Source: Synergistaceae bacterium
Lineage (GTDB): Bacteria > Synergistota > Synergistia > Synergistales > Aminobacteriaceae
Assembly: GCA_009783355.1 (NCBI GenBank)
Contig: WRHH01000006.1
Location: forward strand, 1-64,000
Direction: 5' to 3'
DNA length: 64,000 nucleotides
Shown: one piece after another, positions 1 through 8,824 of the stretch
Numbering within the stretch: position 1 is the stretch's first letter
Layout: each line of letters begins with the position of its first letter
The notes under the pieces: model-generated
Databases searched by the model: none
Told to the model about the DNA's origin: nothing
What the model saw: the letters and a program-made list of their open reading frames with translations, nothing else
Position numbers and translations under genes: made by a program

Positions 1-62
1 CTGACGTCTTTTTGCCGCGTTCCAACGTCTTTGCGAGGGCGCTGAAAAAGTCAAGTAAATGA
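1..62 (+). CDS. Possible 3' end of a gene entering from the left edge
   Basis: Frame 3 is open from the window edge to a TGA at 60-62 and would encode about 19 residues ending ARALKKSSK. A terminator-like hairpin follows at 138-172, as expected after the end of a plus-strand gene. The family cannot be named from so short a tail. It may also be non-coding. Confidence 0.3.
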   Translation, partial: DVFLPRSNVFARALKKSSK

Positions 63-137
63 ACAAAATCAATTAGAAAACTTGCTATATATGTAGATAA
101 TTAGTGTGTTTTGTTTTGTAATAAAAGAAAACTCTAT

Positions 138-172
138 AGATGCCTACTTCATAGGTATCTGGAGCCTTTTTT
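138..172 (+). terminator. Putative rho-independent terminator
   Basis: AGATGCCTA pairs with TAGGTATCT (nine pairs, one G-U) around a short loop. Six T residues follow at 167-172. The six bases between stem and T-run weaken the call. It would end a plus-strand transcript coming from the left edge. Confidence 0.35.
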
Positions 173-240
173 GACGATTATTAAATCCTCGCCTGTGATC
201 CCCGCTCCGAAGTGAAGTTTTTTGTTTTGTCTTTCCTGAT

Positions 241-294
241 CCCTAATCCCTAATCCCTAATCCCTGTTTTTACCCTGTTTTTACCCTGTTTTTT
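241..294 (-). repeat. Tandem CCCTAAT heptamers plus an 11-mer array over a stop codon
   Basis: Three CCCTAAT units (GGGATTA on the minus strand) at 241-261 run into three copies of an 11-base unit CCCTGTTTTTA. The TAA stop of the minus-strand gene at 270-818 lies inside the 11-mer array. The last residues of that protein (VKTG) are therefore repeat-encoded. The minus strand carries four closely spaced GGG tracts here. Confidence 0.8.
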
Positions 295-818
295 GCTGTA
301 TTTTGCCGCTTAATCAACTCTTCTTTTAAGTTGCGCGGCATGTTCGAGTCCTCTTTTAAAATTTTTTCGCATAGGATAACCACTTTATTCCAAGCCTTCT
401 CATTTTCATAAAGCCCTAGAAGGCTTATTTCAACATGAGATCTCCACTCGGAATCTGGAAATAACTCTAAAAAATTTTCAAGGCAACCGATTGATTCCTT
501 TATATTCGGCTCGTCAAAATCATTCAAATAAAGCTCTGAAAGCTTCCATAGAGCTTCCTGCGCGAGCGCAATTCCAGAGCATTCATCAGTTATTTTTCTG
601 TACAATACGGCTTTTTCTGCAGGGTTTTCAACGTGTCTTATCTCAAAAAACATTTGTTTTGCAAATTCTTCTTTGTCGGAATTATTCGGGCTTATGGCTG
701 TAATTTCATCAACGGAATCAGCTTTATTTTCCGCCGTTTCAATAATAGTCGAGGAAAAATTAATAATAAGGCTTATACAAACAGCGCTCAGAAGCAGAAG
801 ACACAGCTTAAGTTTCAT
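270..818 (-). CDS. Exported TPR-like protein of unknown function
   Basis: A 182-residue protein with a hydrophobic N-terminal segment (about residues 3-22) typical of a signal peptide or membrane anchor. Residues 50-165 are alpha-helical with a TPR-like rhythm: paired helices, a small residue followed by LWKLSELY, and FLELFPDSEW. This resembles BamD or YbgF-type periplasmic scaffold proteins. There is no clear lipobox, because the Cys at about 14 follows Val. A GGAGGT Shine-Dalgarno precedes the ATG. The C-terminal residues come from a tandem repeat that overlaps the stop codon. It is separated from the downstream minus-strand cluster and may be a single transcription unit. The function is not assigned. 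Confidence 0.7.
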   Translation of the reverse strand: MKLKLCLLLLSAVCISLIINFSSTIIETAENKADSVDEITAISPNNSDKEEFAKQMFFEIRHVENPAEKAVLYRKITDECSGIALAQEALWKLSELYLNDFDEPNIKESIGCLENFLELFPDSEWRSHVEISLLGLYENEKAWNKVVILCEKILKEDSNMPRNLKEELIKRQNTAKNRVKTG

Positions 819-963
819 TTACATTTACCTCCAAAAACAATTTACTTCTCCCTGGAAATAGAGTGTTAATTTCATTACTTTTGTCACAGTCCCTATATAC
901 CATTTGCCTCCTGAAGAGGAAAAAGAGGTTGTATTGGTATAAGCAGCTATGACCGAAACTTGA

Positions 964-1740
964 TTACGGATACAATACCTCCCTGCCGTTTTCACGCTTT
1001 AAAGCTAAAAAAACTTCATCAAAAGAAAGCCCGCCAAGTTTCATACTCGAACATCTATAGCGAGAGATCTGATCAATTTTATGGGCGTCAGACGACCTTA
1101 TTATTGTCCTGTCGGAATATTTCTCCGACCATTTTGATATTGAGCTTCCAATCACTAAAGGAGATATCTCTATGGCGCTACATTGAAATTCTCCCGGCAA
1201 CGGGCCTAATACCGCTTCATAAGAAAACGACGGCCTGTCCATATGCGCCATAATGACAATACATCCCATCTTAAGAGCGTATGAAGAAATTTCATCCACA
1301 GTCCTCATAGCTCCTTGTATTAAAAGCACTTCTTCCTGATCAAGAATATTCCCGTCCTTATCAATAATAAGTTGATAGCCAAATCTCTCCTCTTTGTTTT
1401 TTATATCCGGCATCTTTTGCCAAAGCCAGTCCTTATATTCGTATGCCCTATCCTCGTCGGGGAAAATTACCACAACATGAATATCTTCCATAGATTGAAC
1501 CTCCATCCCCGGCAGGACGAGAAGAGGTTCGGCGGATTCAATAGCCGCGTCGCGCAGGGCTCTGAAATTTGCCACGTGATTGTGGTCGGTAACTGCAATT
1601 ATAGAAATACCTTCACTGTTTACCTTTCTTACTATTTCTACAGCTCCCATCTCCAGCCCGGCGCATGGCGAAAGAACAGAATGAAGGTGCAAATCGACAA
1701 AATACGCTGAAAGTTTATTATCTCTATTCAGCATCATCAT
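964..1740 (-). CDS. PHP-domain metal-dependent phosphoesterase
   Basis: A 258-residue cytosolic PHP-superfamily protein. Motif 1 is DLHLHSVLSPC (HxHxxxS) near residue 17, motif 2 is VTDHNHV near residue 50, and a late SSDAHKID motif lies near residue 215, so the metal-binding set looks complete. Stand-alone PHP proteins of this size are usually phosphatases or nucleotide phosphodiesterases, and the substrate is unknown here. The gene start overlaps the end of the DRTGG gene upstream by 17 bases, so the two are translationally coupled. It is the last gene of a five-gene cluster (DRTGG, HATPase, Fe-S protein, DRTGG, PHP). That set is a recurrent neighbourhood near [FeFe] hydrogenases in anaerobes (from memory). 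Confidence 0.85.
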   Translation of the reverse strand: MMMLNRDNKLSAYFVDLHLHSVLSPCAGLEMGAVEIVRKVNSEGISIIAVTDHNHVANFRALRDAAIESAEPLLVLPGMEVQSMEDIHVVVIFPDEDRAYEYKDWLWQKMPDIKNKEERFGYQLIIDKDGNILDQEEVLLIQGAMRTVDEISSYALKMGCIVIMAHMDRPSFSYEAVLGPLPGEFQCSAIEISPLVIGSSISKWSEKYSDRTIIRSSDAHKIDQISRYRCSSMKLGGLSFDEVFLALKRENGREVLYP

Positions 1741-2065
1741 TCAAAAGTCTGTGCAGCTTCGCGCAAACCTCATATGCAGATTCCTCTACGACAATAATTG
1801 CTATATTCTCTTCGAGACATTTTTCCGCCAGTTCCTTGGAAGGTTCCCTTCCTGAGGCGAGAATTATCATTGGAAGTTCCTTTAAAACCGCGACAGCAGA
1901 GACATTCAGATGTATCTGAATAGTTACCCATATCTCGCCTTCCTGGGCTTCTCCTATGATAAAGCTTAAAAGATCTCCTACAATGACTCCCGTAATATCG
2001 CGATCTCCGTCGCCTTTACAAATAACGTCAGGTTCCAGAGTATTGATAATTTCATGAAGTTTCAT
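1724..2065 (-). CDS. DRTGG-like small domain protein (second of two)
   Basis: A 113-residue protein beginning MKLHEIINTL, closely similar in layout to the 122-residue protein at 3915-4283: an N-terminal KL(R/H)E(V/I)I segment, a conserved small-residue beta-alpha core, and a C-terminal HRLL helix. Free-standing DRTGG domains occur in phosphotransacetylase N-termini and in hydrogenase-linked clusters, where their role is probably ligand sensing. No catalytic residues are evident. It lies between the Fe-S protein and the PHP gene and overlaps the latter. The DRTGG assignment is from fold-like pattern and context, not a search. Confidence 0.65.
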   Translation of the reverse strand: MKLHEIINTLEPDVICKGDGDRDITGVIVGDLLSFIIGEAQEGEIWVTIQIHLNVSAVAVLKELPMIILASGREPSKELAEKCLEENIAIIVVEESAYEVCAKLHRLLNDDAE

Positions 2066-2093
2066 TTTTTCACATCCCTTTTAATCATTTCCC

Positions 2094-3410
2094 CTATAGC
2101 GGGGAAGTCTTTCTCATACAGAGCTCATTCATTTCCGAACTCAAAAGGGTTATTTTTTCCCTTAGCTTAAATATGCAATCCGTTATCTCTCCATGTTTGC
2201 GCACTATGTCCTCCGCCATTGCGTGACAGGAAGGGCGGCCGCAGGAACCGCAATCAAAACCCGGCAGGCTTGCATGGAGATTTTTCAGCTCTTTCAGCCT
2301 TGACACCGCTACCGAGATATCATTTGACAACGGAGCTTGTTCCGGCAGAGGCTCAATACATTTGGATAAACGCCATTTACCTTCATCATAAAGTCTTTCA
2401 AGCTTTGCTCTTTCCTCTGTTGATATATTCCAATCGATTTTAAGGCTATCTATTCGCGAAAGCGATAAATACCGCGATTCAGAGGCGGACACGCCTCCTA
2501 CGCAGCCCTTATAACAAGCCCTGCATTCAATGAAGTCAATACACGAAAGGCGCCCTAATTCAACTTCGTGCAGAAGCGTCGATATATTCTCCATTCCGGT
2601 AACTACCATCGTGTTTATTTTCTTTTCAGAAAACGCCGATATGTGACGGCACTCGCCTCCGCTTGCCGCCCATGCAAGCCAACGCGCCCCGCTTTCTATT
2701 TCGGGCGGGAGGTCGTCTATTCTTTCTCCGCTCGCTAAAAGGCCTTTTACCACCTGACGAATATTTATGACATGAGAAAAGTTACTTTTGTCTCTTCCGA
2801 CCGGAGAATTAATCAAATTTGATACTGCAGGGCACTGAGCGATGAGAGCCATTGAAGCGTCAGGGTTGCTCATACGGTAATACTCAGCGGCCGTCTCATA
2901 AGGCGAATCAACGTCGACTATATTATTAATAAGTTCTGGATGATGTTTTCGTATGTACCTTACAATAGCCGGGCAATATGAAGAAATCAGCGGAGCTGCT
3001 TTGCTTCCTGAAGCAAGTCTTTTAGCTATTGCATAAGCCGAGACGTCAAAAGCCAACGAAATACTTTCTGTCATATCCTCAAAACCGATGCGTTTAAGGG
3101 CGCTTATTATAAAGCCGGTGCGATTGCAATGACCAACTTGTACGTGAAAAGTCGGATCCGCAAGTAAGGCGAGATTGCCCTGAGCTCGAATCGTTTCCCA
3201 ATCATCCTGCACCAGTTCAATTGCTTTATACGGGCACTCACGAATACATTCTCCGCATCCAATGCAGAGCCTTTCTATAATATCTATCCCAGCCTGACCG
3301 TAAGTCCCTCTCATTGCCTCAGTAGGACATCTTCGTATACATTTTGTACAGCCACGGCATCTATGAGCATTTATACGAATGTAAAAACTGTTTTGCAGCA
3401 TGTATTGCAC
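2094..3410 (-). CDS. [FeFe]-hydrogenase-like Fe-S protein, probably non-catalytic sensor or regulator
   Basis: A 438-residue cytosolic protein. Residues 15-65 hold two ferredoxin-type 4Fe-4S motifs (CRGCTKCIRRCP and CIGCGECIRECP). The middle (about 85-330) matches the hydrogenase large-subunit C-terminal domain. The C-terminus has a DCGSCGRPSCHAMAED Fe-S motif near residue 395. Compared with catalytic H-cluster motifs, L1 reads SSYCPA instead of TSCCPxW, L2 reads AQCPAVSNL instead of MPCxxKxxE, and L3 reads ECRACYKGCVGG. The four likely cubane cysteines remain, but the proton-transfer Cys and the L2 Lys are gone. It is flanked by DRTGG and HATPase genes. A redox or H2-sensing role is inferred. 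Confidence 0.8.
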   Translation of the reverse strand: MQYMLQNSFYIRINAHRCRGCTKCIRRCPTEAMRGTYGQAGIDIIERLCIGCGECIRECPYKAIELVQDDWETIRAQGNLALLADPTFHVQVGHCNRTGFIISALKRIGFEDMTESISLAFDVSAYAIAKRLASGSKAAPLISSYCPAIVRYIRKHHPELINNIVDVDSPYETAAEYYRMSNPDASMALIAQCPAVSNLINSPVGRDKSNFSHVINIRQVVKGLLASGERIDDLPPEIESGARWLAWAASGGECRHISAFSEKKINTMVVTGMENISTLLHEVELGRLSCIDFIECRACYKGCVGGVSASESRYLSLSRIDSLKIDWNISTEERAKLERLYDEGKWRLSKCIEPLPEQAPLSNDISVAVSRLKELKNLHASLPGFDCGSCGRPSCHAMAEDIVRKHGEITDCIFKLREKITLLSSEMNELCMRKTSPL

Positions 3411-3476
3411 TCCCTTGTGTGAATAATACCTTTGTCTTTTACTAAATACGGCGAAGGTAAACCGTCATATCATCCC

Positions 3477-3911
3477 CTACTCCCTTTTAATGCCAATAAC
3501 AGCATGTACCTCTGTTCCCTTACCAACTTCGGATTTAATCTCCATATTATCGGAGTTTCTCTTTATATTAGGTAAGCCCATCCCCGCGCCGAACCCCATT
3601 TCGCGAATCTTGTCAGTTGCAGTAGAAAAACCTTCTTCCATAGCTTTGGATATATCGGGTATGCCAGGCCCCTCGTCCCGCGCGATTATTTCTATAAAAT
3701 CAGGATGTATTTCGAGCTTCATTATTCCGCCGCCTCCATGAATGACCACATTCATCTCGGCCTCATAGGCTATAACCGACGCCCGGCGAATTAGGTCGGA
3801 AGGAATCCCAAGCATTTTAAGAGCAGCTTTTATCTTTGTCGATGCAACGCCAATAGCGACAAACTCTTTTCCATCTATTGAGTATTCCTCCTCATAGATT
3901 TCTGCTGACAA
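3477..3911 (-). CDS. RsbW/RsbT-like HATPase (anti-sigma-factor-type kinase)
   Basis: A 144-residue single-domain GHKL ATPase. The N-box reads EAEMNVVIHGGG (about 68-79), the G1 box DEGPGIPD (about 99-106), and the G2 region GFGAGMGLPN (about 126-135). There is no sensor or dimerisation domain, so it resembles the RsbT/RsbW Ser/Thr kinases that phosphorylate anti-sigma antagonists. The stop is three bases from the end of the upstream DRTGG gene. No STAS-domain partner is visible in the window, so its target is unknown. Confidence 0.8.
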   Translation of the reverse strand: MSAEIYEEEYSIDGKEFVAIGVASTKIKAALKMLGIPSDLIRRASVIAYEAEMNVVIHGGGGIMKLEIHPDFIEIIARDEGPGIPDISKAMEEGFSTATDKIREMGFGAGMGLPNIKRNSDNMEIKSEVGKGTEVHAVIGIKRE

Positions 3912-3914
3912 AAT

Positions 3915-4283
3915 CTACCCCCCCTGTCTATCAGGAATGATACAAGGCAACAGACCATTTGCATAAAGCTTTCCACAAGCATCGAACATACTGCTCTTTG
4001 TGACAATAATTGGCATTTCAGATTCTTTCGCCAACTCTAGCAAGTCAACCTGCGGCATTTTACCTCTCACAAAAACTATTGCAGGAATATCAAGCATCTG
4101 AGCTGTCCTGAATATCTGTATATTAGTAAGACCTGTAAGCAAAAGCACATAAGGAGAAGCAAAAGCCAAAACATCACTCATCAGGTCTGATGCATAGCCA
4201 TTTTGAATTTCAATGCCGTCAATACTTTTTTCTCCGCAAAGTATTTCCGCACTTAAGACCTCAATAACTTCCCGCAATTTCAT
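3915..4283 (-). CDS. DRTGG-like small domain protein (first of two)
   Basis: A 122-residue protein beginning MKLREVIEVLSAEILCG, a typical N-terminus for free-standing DRTGG-type proteins. A hydrophobic beta strand (SPYVLLLTGL), a MLDIPAIVFVRGKMP segment and a C-terminal ACGKLYANGLLP helix parallel the 113-residue homologue two genes downstream. The pair flanks the HATPase and Fe-S genes. It may bind a small ligand or nucleotide as part of a sensory complex, but no direct evidence is visible. The gap to the upstream gene is 37 bases, so it may share a transcript with the genes at 4321-6317. Confidence 0.65.
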   Translation of the reverse strand: MKLREVIEVLSAEILCGEKSIDGIEIQNGYASDLMSDVLAFASPYVLLLTGLTNIQIFRTAQMLDIPAIVFVRGKMPQVDLLELAKESEMPIIVTKSSMFDACGKLYANGLLPCIIPDRQGG

Positions 4284-4320
4284 AATAAACCGCCCCCTCT
4301 TGTTTTATTAAAGAAGCAAA

Positions 4321-5490
4321 TTAAAGACCTTTTATCTTTAATATATCAACTAATTTGTATGCTTTATCAATAATACGCATTATATAAACGTTACGGAATT
4401 CCGGCCTGTTTGTTTTTTCGGAAATATTCAGAGTTTCTTTGCCAAAAGGAATATTTTCCGCATTTGCGAGATAATATATTAGAACATCCGCGTCCACTCT
4501 TTTTCCTTTCCTGATTGCCTCAAAAAGCCATGATACTAACGCAAAAGCTTTTCCGGCGGCAGCCTCTGATTTTACGTCAACAGCCCTGGTCGCCCATAGT
4601 TTACGCTTTATACCTATAAAGACGCCTTCTTCCATATCCTTCATGCTTTGATCAGCAAAAACTATGCCGTTATATGATGTAAAAAGCTCATTTGGAACTC
4701 CCGGGTACCATAATTGAAACTGTGATTCGAGTCCTCTTACTCCTCGCCATATCTCCCTTGTCGCCATGCTGCCGACATAACAGAACAGAATCCCCGCGCT
4801 GGTGGATTTTATCTCAGATTCAATCAGTCTGTAAGTATTGAAAGCCGATGAGTCAGTCCAAAATGAAACGACAGGCCAATTCATAAGAGAGAATAAATCC
4901 TCGCAAATCATAGCTTCTCTTTCTTCGAAGCGCGAAAACCTGCTTCCGATAACAGCTATGAGATGATTTGCGGACAAATCGGCAACTTTCTTTGCATATT
5001 CAACAAGAGCAACTGTCCTATAGTCGCGGTATAACTGAAGCGCAAATACATATGGGTAAGGCAGTGTTCCATCTTTTAGCCACACTTCTTCTCCCTCTGA
5101 TAATAAAACAGGAATTTTGCCGTACCCTAGTAGCGGAACCAAAAGGCGGTTAATTTCATCAGAAGCGAAATTCAAGGCTGCTATGCACTTTGAATTTTTA
5201 ATTTTAGTAGCGTCCTTTTCAACAGTATCCAGAGTAACAGGTTTTTCCATATAGATAAAAGCTATATCGTTATCTATGAGGCCATTTGGATCCTGATTAA
5301 TTTCCTTTTCAAACCATGCAAGAGTTGCTTTTATCGAACGCCCATCTTCAGAATCCCATCCGGCGTCCGGAGGGACAACGTAAATCCTGAAAGTCCAATC
5401 ATCCGACGCAGCAGCATATGCAGTGTTGCAAAAAACATATATAAAAAGCAGAATGAGTAGGGATAGAAAAGATAGGCTTCGCTTATTCAT
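4321..5490 (-). CDS. Exported periplasmic-binding-protein-like protein
   Basis: A 389-residue protein with a clear Sec signal peptide (MNKR, hydrophobic core, cleavage near NTAYAAA at about 22-28). The mature part alternates beta strands and helices in the manner of type I periplasmic binding proteins of branched-chain amino-acid ABC systems: an LAWFEKEIN-like helix, ALNFASDEINRLLVPLLGYGKIPVLLSEG, then VALVEYAKKVADL and IAVIGSRFSR. No ABC permease or ATPase genes are adjacent. It could be a stand-alone receptor for the sensory cluster downstream. The ligand is unknown. Confidence 0.6.
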   Translation of the reverse strand: MNKRSLSFLSLLILLFIYVFCNTAYAAASDDWTFRIYVVPPDAGWDSEDGRSIKATLAWFEKEINQDPNGLIDNDIAFIYMEKPVTLDTVEKDATKIKNSKCIAALNFASDEINRLLVPLLGYGKIPVLLSEGEEVWLKDGTLPYPYVFALQLYRDYRTVALVEYAKKVADLSANHLIAVIGSRFSRFEEREAMICEDLFSLMNWPVVSFWTDSSAFNTYRLIESEIKSTSAGILFCYVGSMATREIWRGVRGLESQFQLWYPGVPNELFTSYNGIVFADQSMKDMEEGVFIGIKRKLWATRAVDVKSEAAAGKAFALVSWLFEAIRKGKRVDADVLIYYLANAENIPFGKETLNISEKTNRPEFRNVYIMRIIDKAYKLVDILKIKGL

Positions 5491-5531
5491 AATTGCTCAT
5501 CCTCCTTGAAATAGTTTTCTTAATTGGATTA

Positions 5532-6317
5532 CTACTTATTAATGAGAATTTTCGAGAGAAATCTAAACCCGTGGTTCTCAACTGACGGCATTATTATATC
5601 CGCAAGTTTTAGAAGCTCAGGCGCACAATTATGAGGAACAGCTGATATATCCGAGTAACTTAAAAGCTCATAATCGTTCATATGATCCCCTGCTGCAACT
5701 ATCATTTCAGGCGCCTCAATACATCCTCTATTTATAAGTTGTTCGAGAGCATGTCCTTTCGAAACCCCTCTAGAAAGCACATCAAGAAAATAATCTCCTC
5801 CTCTTGTAATGTTGAATCTTTCACGAAAATGATTTTTTAAAGTCAATTCAAGTGAGCGGATTGTGTTTTGCTCTCCCCAAAAAGCAACCCTGTAGATTTT
5901 GCCGCTTATATTCGGAGAATCAATAATTGAGTATGTCAATCCTGTTTTATGGCAGAAATCGCGCGTTTCAACGTCTAACGCTCTGCAGAATAAACTCTCG
6001 TCTCCTGTAATCTGAATTTCCAACCCGGCATCCCATGAAAGCTCCATAATTTCAAGCGCATCTCCGTGAGACAGTTCAAAACCCATAATCTCACTTCCGT
6101 CTATAGCGTTCATGACCCGGGCGCCATCATAAACAATAGCGGCATCCAACGCGGATATCTGCCTGATGTGAGATGTACAGGACCGGAGCGTCCTTCCGGT
6201 TGCTACCATTATCTGCCAACCGTTATCACAAAGTTCTCGGCATGCTGAAACAACTTCATTCGAGACGGTTTCCCCAACTGATAACGTGCTGTCTATGTCA
6301 GTGACCAGAAGATTCAT
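5532..6317 (-). CDS. HAD-superfamily (Cof-type) hydrolase
   Basis: A 261-residue cytosolic phosphatase. Motif I is DIDSTLS at residues 7-13 (nucleophile Asp and acid/base Asp), and motif II is ATGRT near 39. A Lys sits in SKGHALEQL near 188. Motif IV is AAGDHMNDYELL near 213. Size and the C2-type cap place it with Cof/YbiV-like sugar-phosphate phosphatases. Substrate unknown. It is the most upstream gene of the minus-strand run ending at 964, with 41 bases to the next gene. Upstream lies the MITE-like repeat. Confidence 0.85.
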   Translation of the reverse strand: MNLLVTDIDSTLSVGETVSNEVVSACRELCDNGWQIMVATGRTLRSCTSHIRQISALDAAIVYDGARVMNAIDGSEIMGFELSHGDALEIMELSWDAGLEIQITGDESLFCRALDVETRDFCHKTGLTYSIIDSPNISGKIYRVAFWGEQNTIRSLELTLKNHFRERFNITRGGDYFLDVLSRGVSKGHALEQLINRGCIEAPEMIVAAGDHMNDYELLSYSDISAVPHNCAPELLKLADIIMPSVENHGFRFLSKILINK

Positions 6318-6382
6318 TAGATATACCTCGATAAAAACGTGTCATAAAAATGGATTGCAACAAAAATAATAAAATTACCAGC

Positions 6383-6623
6383 GGGGCTGTAGCAAAAGCA
6401 ATAAAATACCGCAATATATTGTGCTCAAGCTGCATCATATGCACAATATGTTGCAGAAGCGGCATTGATGAAGAAACTTAGCTACACGACTGATGGAGAA
6501 ACTCGGCGCGAGTGCGCAGCTTCTGTTTCATTTCACACGGTTCGCTTCGCTCACGTGCTTCTCTGCCGACTTGTAAACTCGTTGGTAGATTGCTTATCTG
6601 CCGTTAGCTTTTGTTTCAGCCCC
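6383..6623. mobile_element. MITE-like element, copy A (long variant)
   Basis: About 241 bp bounded by GGGGCTGTAGCAAAAGC and GCTTTTGTTTCAGCCCC, a near-perfect terminal inverted repeat. The internal segment GCACAATATGTTGCAG...GCGGCATT is shared with copy B at 11077-11196. No ORF is inside. It fills most of the gap between 6318 and 6640; the few bases outside it show nothing else. Compared with copy B it carries an extra 120 bp or so of interior sequence. Confidence 0.75.
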
Positions 6624-6640
6624 CTGACCGCATAGAAAAT

Positions 6641-7090
6641 TTATTTTGTAGCAGCCTTCTTTATCTGCTGAACCACGTCTTCTGTAATGTCAATTCCGCC
6701 TACATAAACGGAAGCCTTTTCCAATACAACTGTAAGCCCCTTGGTCTTGGCAACCGTTCGAACTGCAAGTTGCGCTTCCTTAATTATCGGCTCCATAATG
6801 CGCTGCTCTTCCTTTGCAAGTTCGAGACGCTTCTCCCTTATCACCTGCGCCTTCTTAGCTTCGTCCAGCTCCTTGTCCGCTGCAAGCCGGGCTTCATCTT
6901 CCTTTTTCCTGCTTATCCCCTGAAGCTCTTTCATTGCCGCCTCAAACTTCGGATGCTTCGTAACGACCATTTGCGAGTCTATTACCCCGATTTTATCTCC
7001 TCCCGACGCGGGCGCGGCTGAAGCGGCGCATGGGACAAGGATAAACAGACTGACCAACAATACGACCACTAAACACATTTTCTTAAACAT
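6641..7090 (-). CDS. OmpH/Skp-family periplasmic chaperone
   Basis: A 149-residue protein with a signal peptide (hydrophobic 6-22, cleavage near CAASAAPA). The mature protein opens with GDKIGVIDSQMVVTKHPKF, the classic OmpH/Skp start, followed by a long charged helical hairpin (about 52-110, rich in KKEDEARLAADKELDEA) and a terminal beta strand containing GLTVVLEKASVYVGG. Skp proteins trimerise and hold unfolded outer-membrane proteins in the periplasm, which supports a diderm envelope. It is 22 bases downstream of the exported unknown at 7113-7856, so the two are probably cotranscribed. Confidence 0.88.
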   Translation of the reverse strand: MFKKMCLVVVLLVSLFILVPCAASAAPASGGDKIGVIDSQMVVTKHPKFEAAMKELQGISRKKEDEARLAADKELDEAKKAQVIREKRLELAKEEQRIMEPIIKEAQLAVRTVAKTKGLTVVLEKASVYVGGIDITEDVVQQIKKAATK

Positions 7091-7112
7091 TTAAAATCCT
7101 CCTAAAGAAATA

Positions 7113-7856
7113 TTACTTCTGAAGTTCTTCAATACGTTCATTAATAGACACAAGCTCTTCATTGGTTTTTATAAGCTTAGCTTCAAGATCTTTTTTGTCA
7201 TTTACAAGTTTTTCCATTCTTTTTAGAAGCCTGTCTATTTCCAGTCTATCGGCAGCTTTGCCCTTATACAATTTTGAAGGGTCATCTTTGGTTATGTCCC
7301 AAATGAACAACAACTCTCCTTTGCTCGACGTCGCCATTGAAAAATGACCTAAGATTGCCATTCGGATATCTTTCACTTTTTCCAGTAAGTCCTTGCCTGT
7401 TTTTTCATCGTATCTTCGGAACCATATCATTCCGTCGCGACGACCGGATAATTTAAAATTAAACCTCTTATCGTAGTCAATAGCATCGTAAATTTTTCCT
7501 CCAACGCGCAGCCTGAAAAACCTGTCCATTGGAGACAAGTGAACCGGAGAGCCAAGCACATTAATGTCAATATGAAAAGCGATGCTTTCATCAAGTTTTA
7601 AAGTATTCAGCATATTGTATTTATAGCGCTCAAGTTCATCGTTTGTCCACATATTTTTTTCTGCTTCAGATTGAACAAGCGCCTCAACATACTCCGCTGA
7701 ATAATAAGTTATCTTTAGTTCAACCGCCTGATCATTAGCCACATATTTCTCTGCGCGCGACCACTGCCTCATAATTCTGTCTTCAATCCCCGCTGCAAAA
7801 GCAGAGCCTGAAATAAGACATATTAAAAATGACGCCAGCAAAAATTTATTCTTCAC
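7113..7856 (-). CDS. Exported protein of unknown function with C-terminal coiled coil
   Basis: A 247-residue protein with a signal peptide (FLLASFLICLISGSAFAAG, cleavage near residue 22). Residues 30-195 contain mixed alpha/beta sequence with several basic FFRLRVGGK-like strands. Residues 205-247 form a heptad coiled coil (RLLKRMEKLVNDKKDLEAKL...). It lies directly upstream of the Skp-like gene, so an envelope or outer-membrane-protein role is likely by context. I do not recognise the family. Confidence 0.6.
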   Translation of the reverse strand: MKNKFLLASFLICLISGSAFAAGIEDRIMRQWSRAEKYVANDQAVELKITYYSAEYVEALVQSEAEKNMWTNDELERYKYNMLNTLKLDESIAFHIDINVLGSPVHLSPMDRFFRLRVGGKIYDAIDYDKRFNFKLSGRRDGMIWFRRYDEKTGKDLLEKVKDIRMAILGHFSMATSSKGELLFIWDITKDDPSKLYKGKAADRLEIDRLLKRMEKLVNDKKDLEAKLIKTNEELVSINERIEELQK

Positions 7857-7942
7857 TTATACAACCTCCTAAATAGTGAACCAAAAAAATAAATATAAAT
7901 CATACAGATATTAAGCTAATTATACAATACATTATCAATAGG

Positions 7943-8824
7943 TCATAGAGATTTCCAACTTTTAAACCCTTTACCGAGCACTTCTGAAGCGTCGCAAATA
8001 GAAACAAAGGCTTGCGTATCATTTTGCCGTAGATAATCTTTCAACAGCGCTACCTGCCTTTGATCGAGCAGAGTCATTACAATTGGACGATCTTGACCTG
8101 TGAAAGCCCCCTCCCCGTGCAACAACGTCGCGCCTCGGTTGAACGTATTATTGATATAGGCGGATACGTTTTGAGGGTTGTCTGTGATAATGAAAAGCTG
8201 CTTTCGCCTGTCAAACGAGTGCGTAGTGTTGTCAATAACCACCCCATAAATGTAAAGAGCAACAACTCCGTAAATTGTAGAATGTAACCCCACTATTCCA
8301 AGAGATAATCCCAATATTATAAGATTTATTATCACTGAAAAACTTCCAATTTCAATACCATATCGTTTTCGCAGAGCAACCGCTATTATATCGGTACCTC
8401 CTGTGGATCCTCCCACATGAAGCACAAAAGCTCCGCTTATCCCTTTCAACACTCCTGATATAACCGCAGCTAAAAAGCGATCATCAGGAAGGGTTATTTT
8501 TATTGTGGAAAAAATCGGCAGCAATATTGAAAACAGGATAACATAATACGAACTGAAGATTATAAAGCGCGGAGAAAGAGATTTCCAACCCCATGCAAAA
8601 AGAGTGAGGTTCCCGAAAAAAATGAACCAGGCGGGAGAAATTCCAAACATATAATTTGATAAAACAGCCAAACCTGATACTCCTAAGTCCGGAAATCTGT
8701 AAGGAATGGTAAAATAGGATACAGCGATTGCATTGATTATTAGTCCAATGGTGACGGCGGTGAAAATTTTCCATTCGTTGCGCATGAACTTACAAAAATT
8801 AACAAAAGCACGTAAAATAAGCAT
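7943..8824 (-). CDS. YitT-family membrane protein
   Basis: A 293-residue protein with five or six membrane segments in the first 200 residues and the YitT hallmarks PYRFPDLGVSGLAVLSNY and HVGGSTGGTDIIA (glycine-rich, about 136-148). The C-terminal 85 residues (RRKQLFIITDNPQNVSAYI onward) match the soluble DUF2179 ligand-binding-like domain. The architecture and length are standard for the family, whose substrate is not established. It is divergent from gyrB across a 225-base gap. Confidence 0.88.
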   Translation of the reverse strand: MLILRAFVNFCKFMRNEWKIFTAVTIGLIINAIAVSYFTIPYRFPDLGVSGLAVLSNYMFGISPAWFIFFGNLTLFAWGWKSLSPRFIIFSSYYVILFSILLPIFSTIKITLPDDRFLAAVISGVLKGISGAFVLHVGGSTGGTDIIAVALRKRYGIEIGSFSVIINLIILGLSLGIVGLHSTIYGVVALYIYGVVIDNTTHSFDRRKQLFIITDNPQNVSAYINNTFNRGATLLHGEGAFTGQDRPIVMTLLDQRQVALLKDYLRQNDTQAFVSICDASEVLGKGFKSWKSL

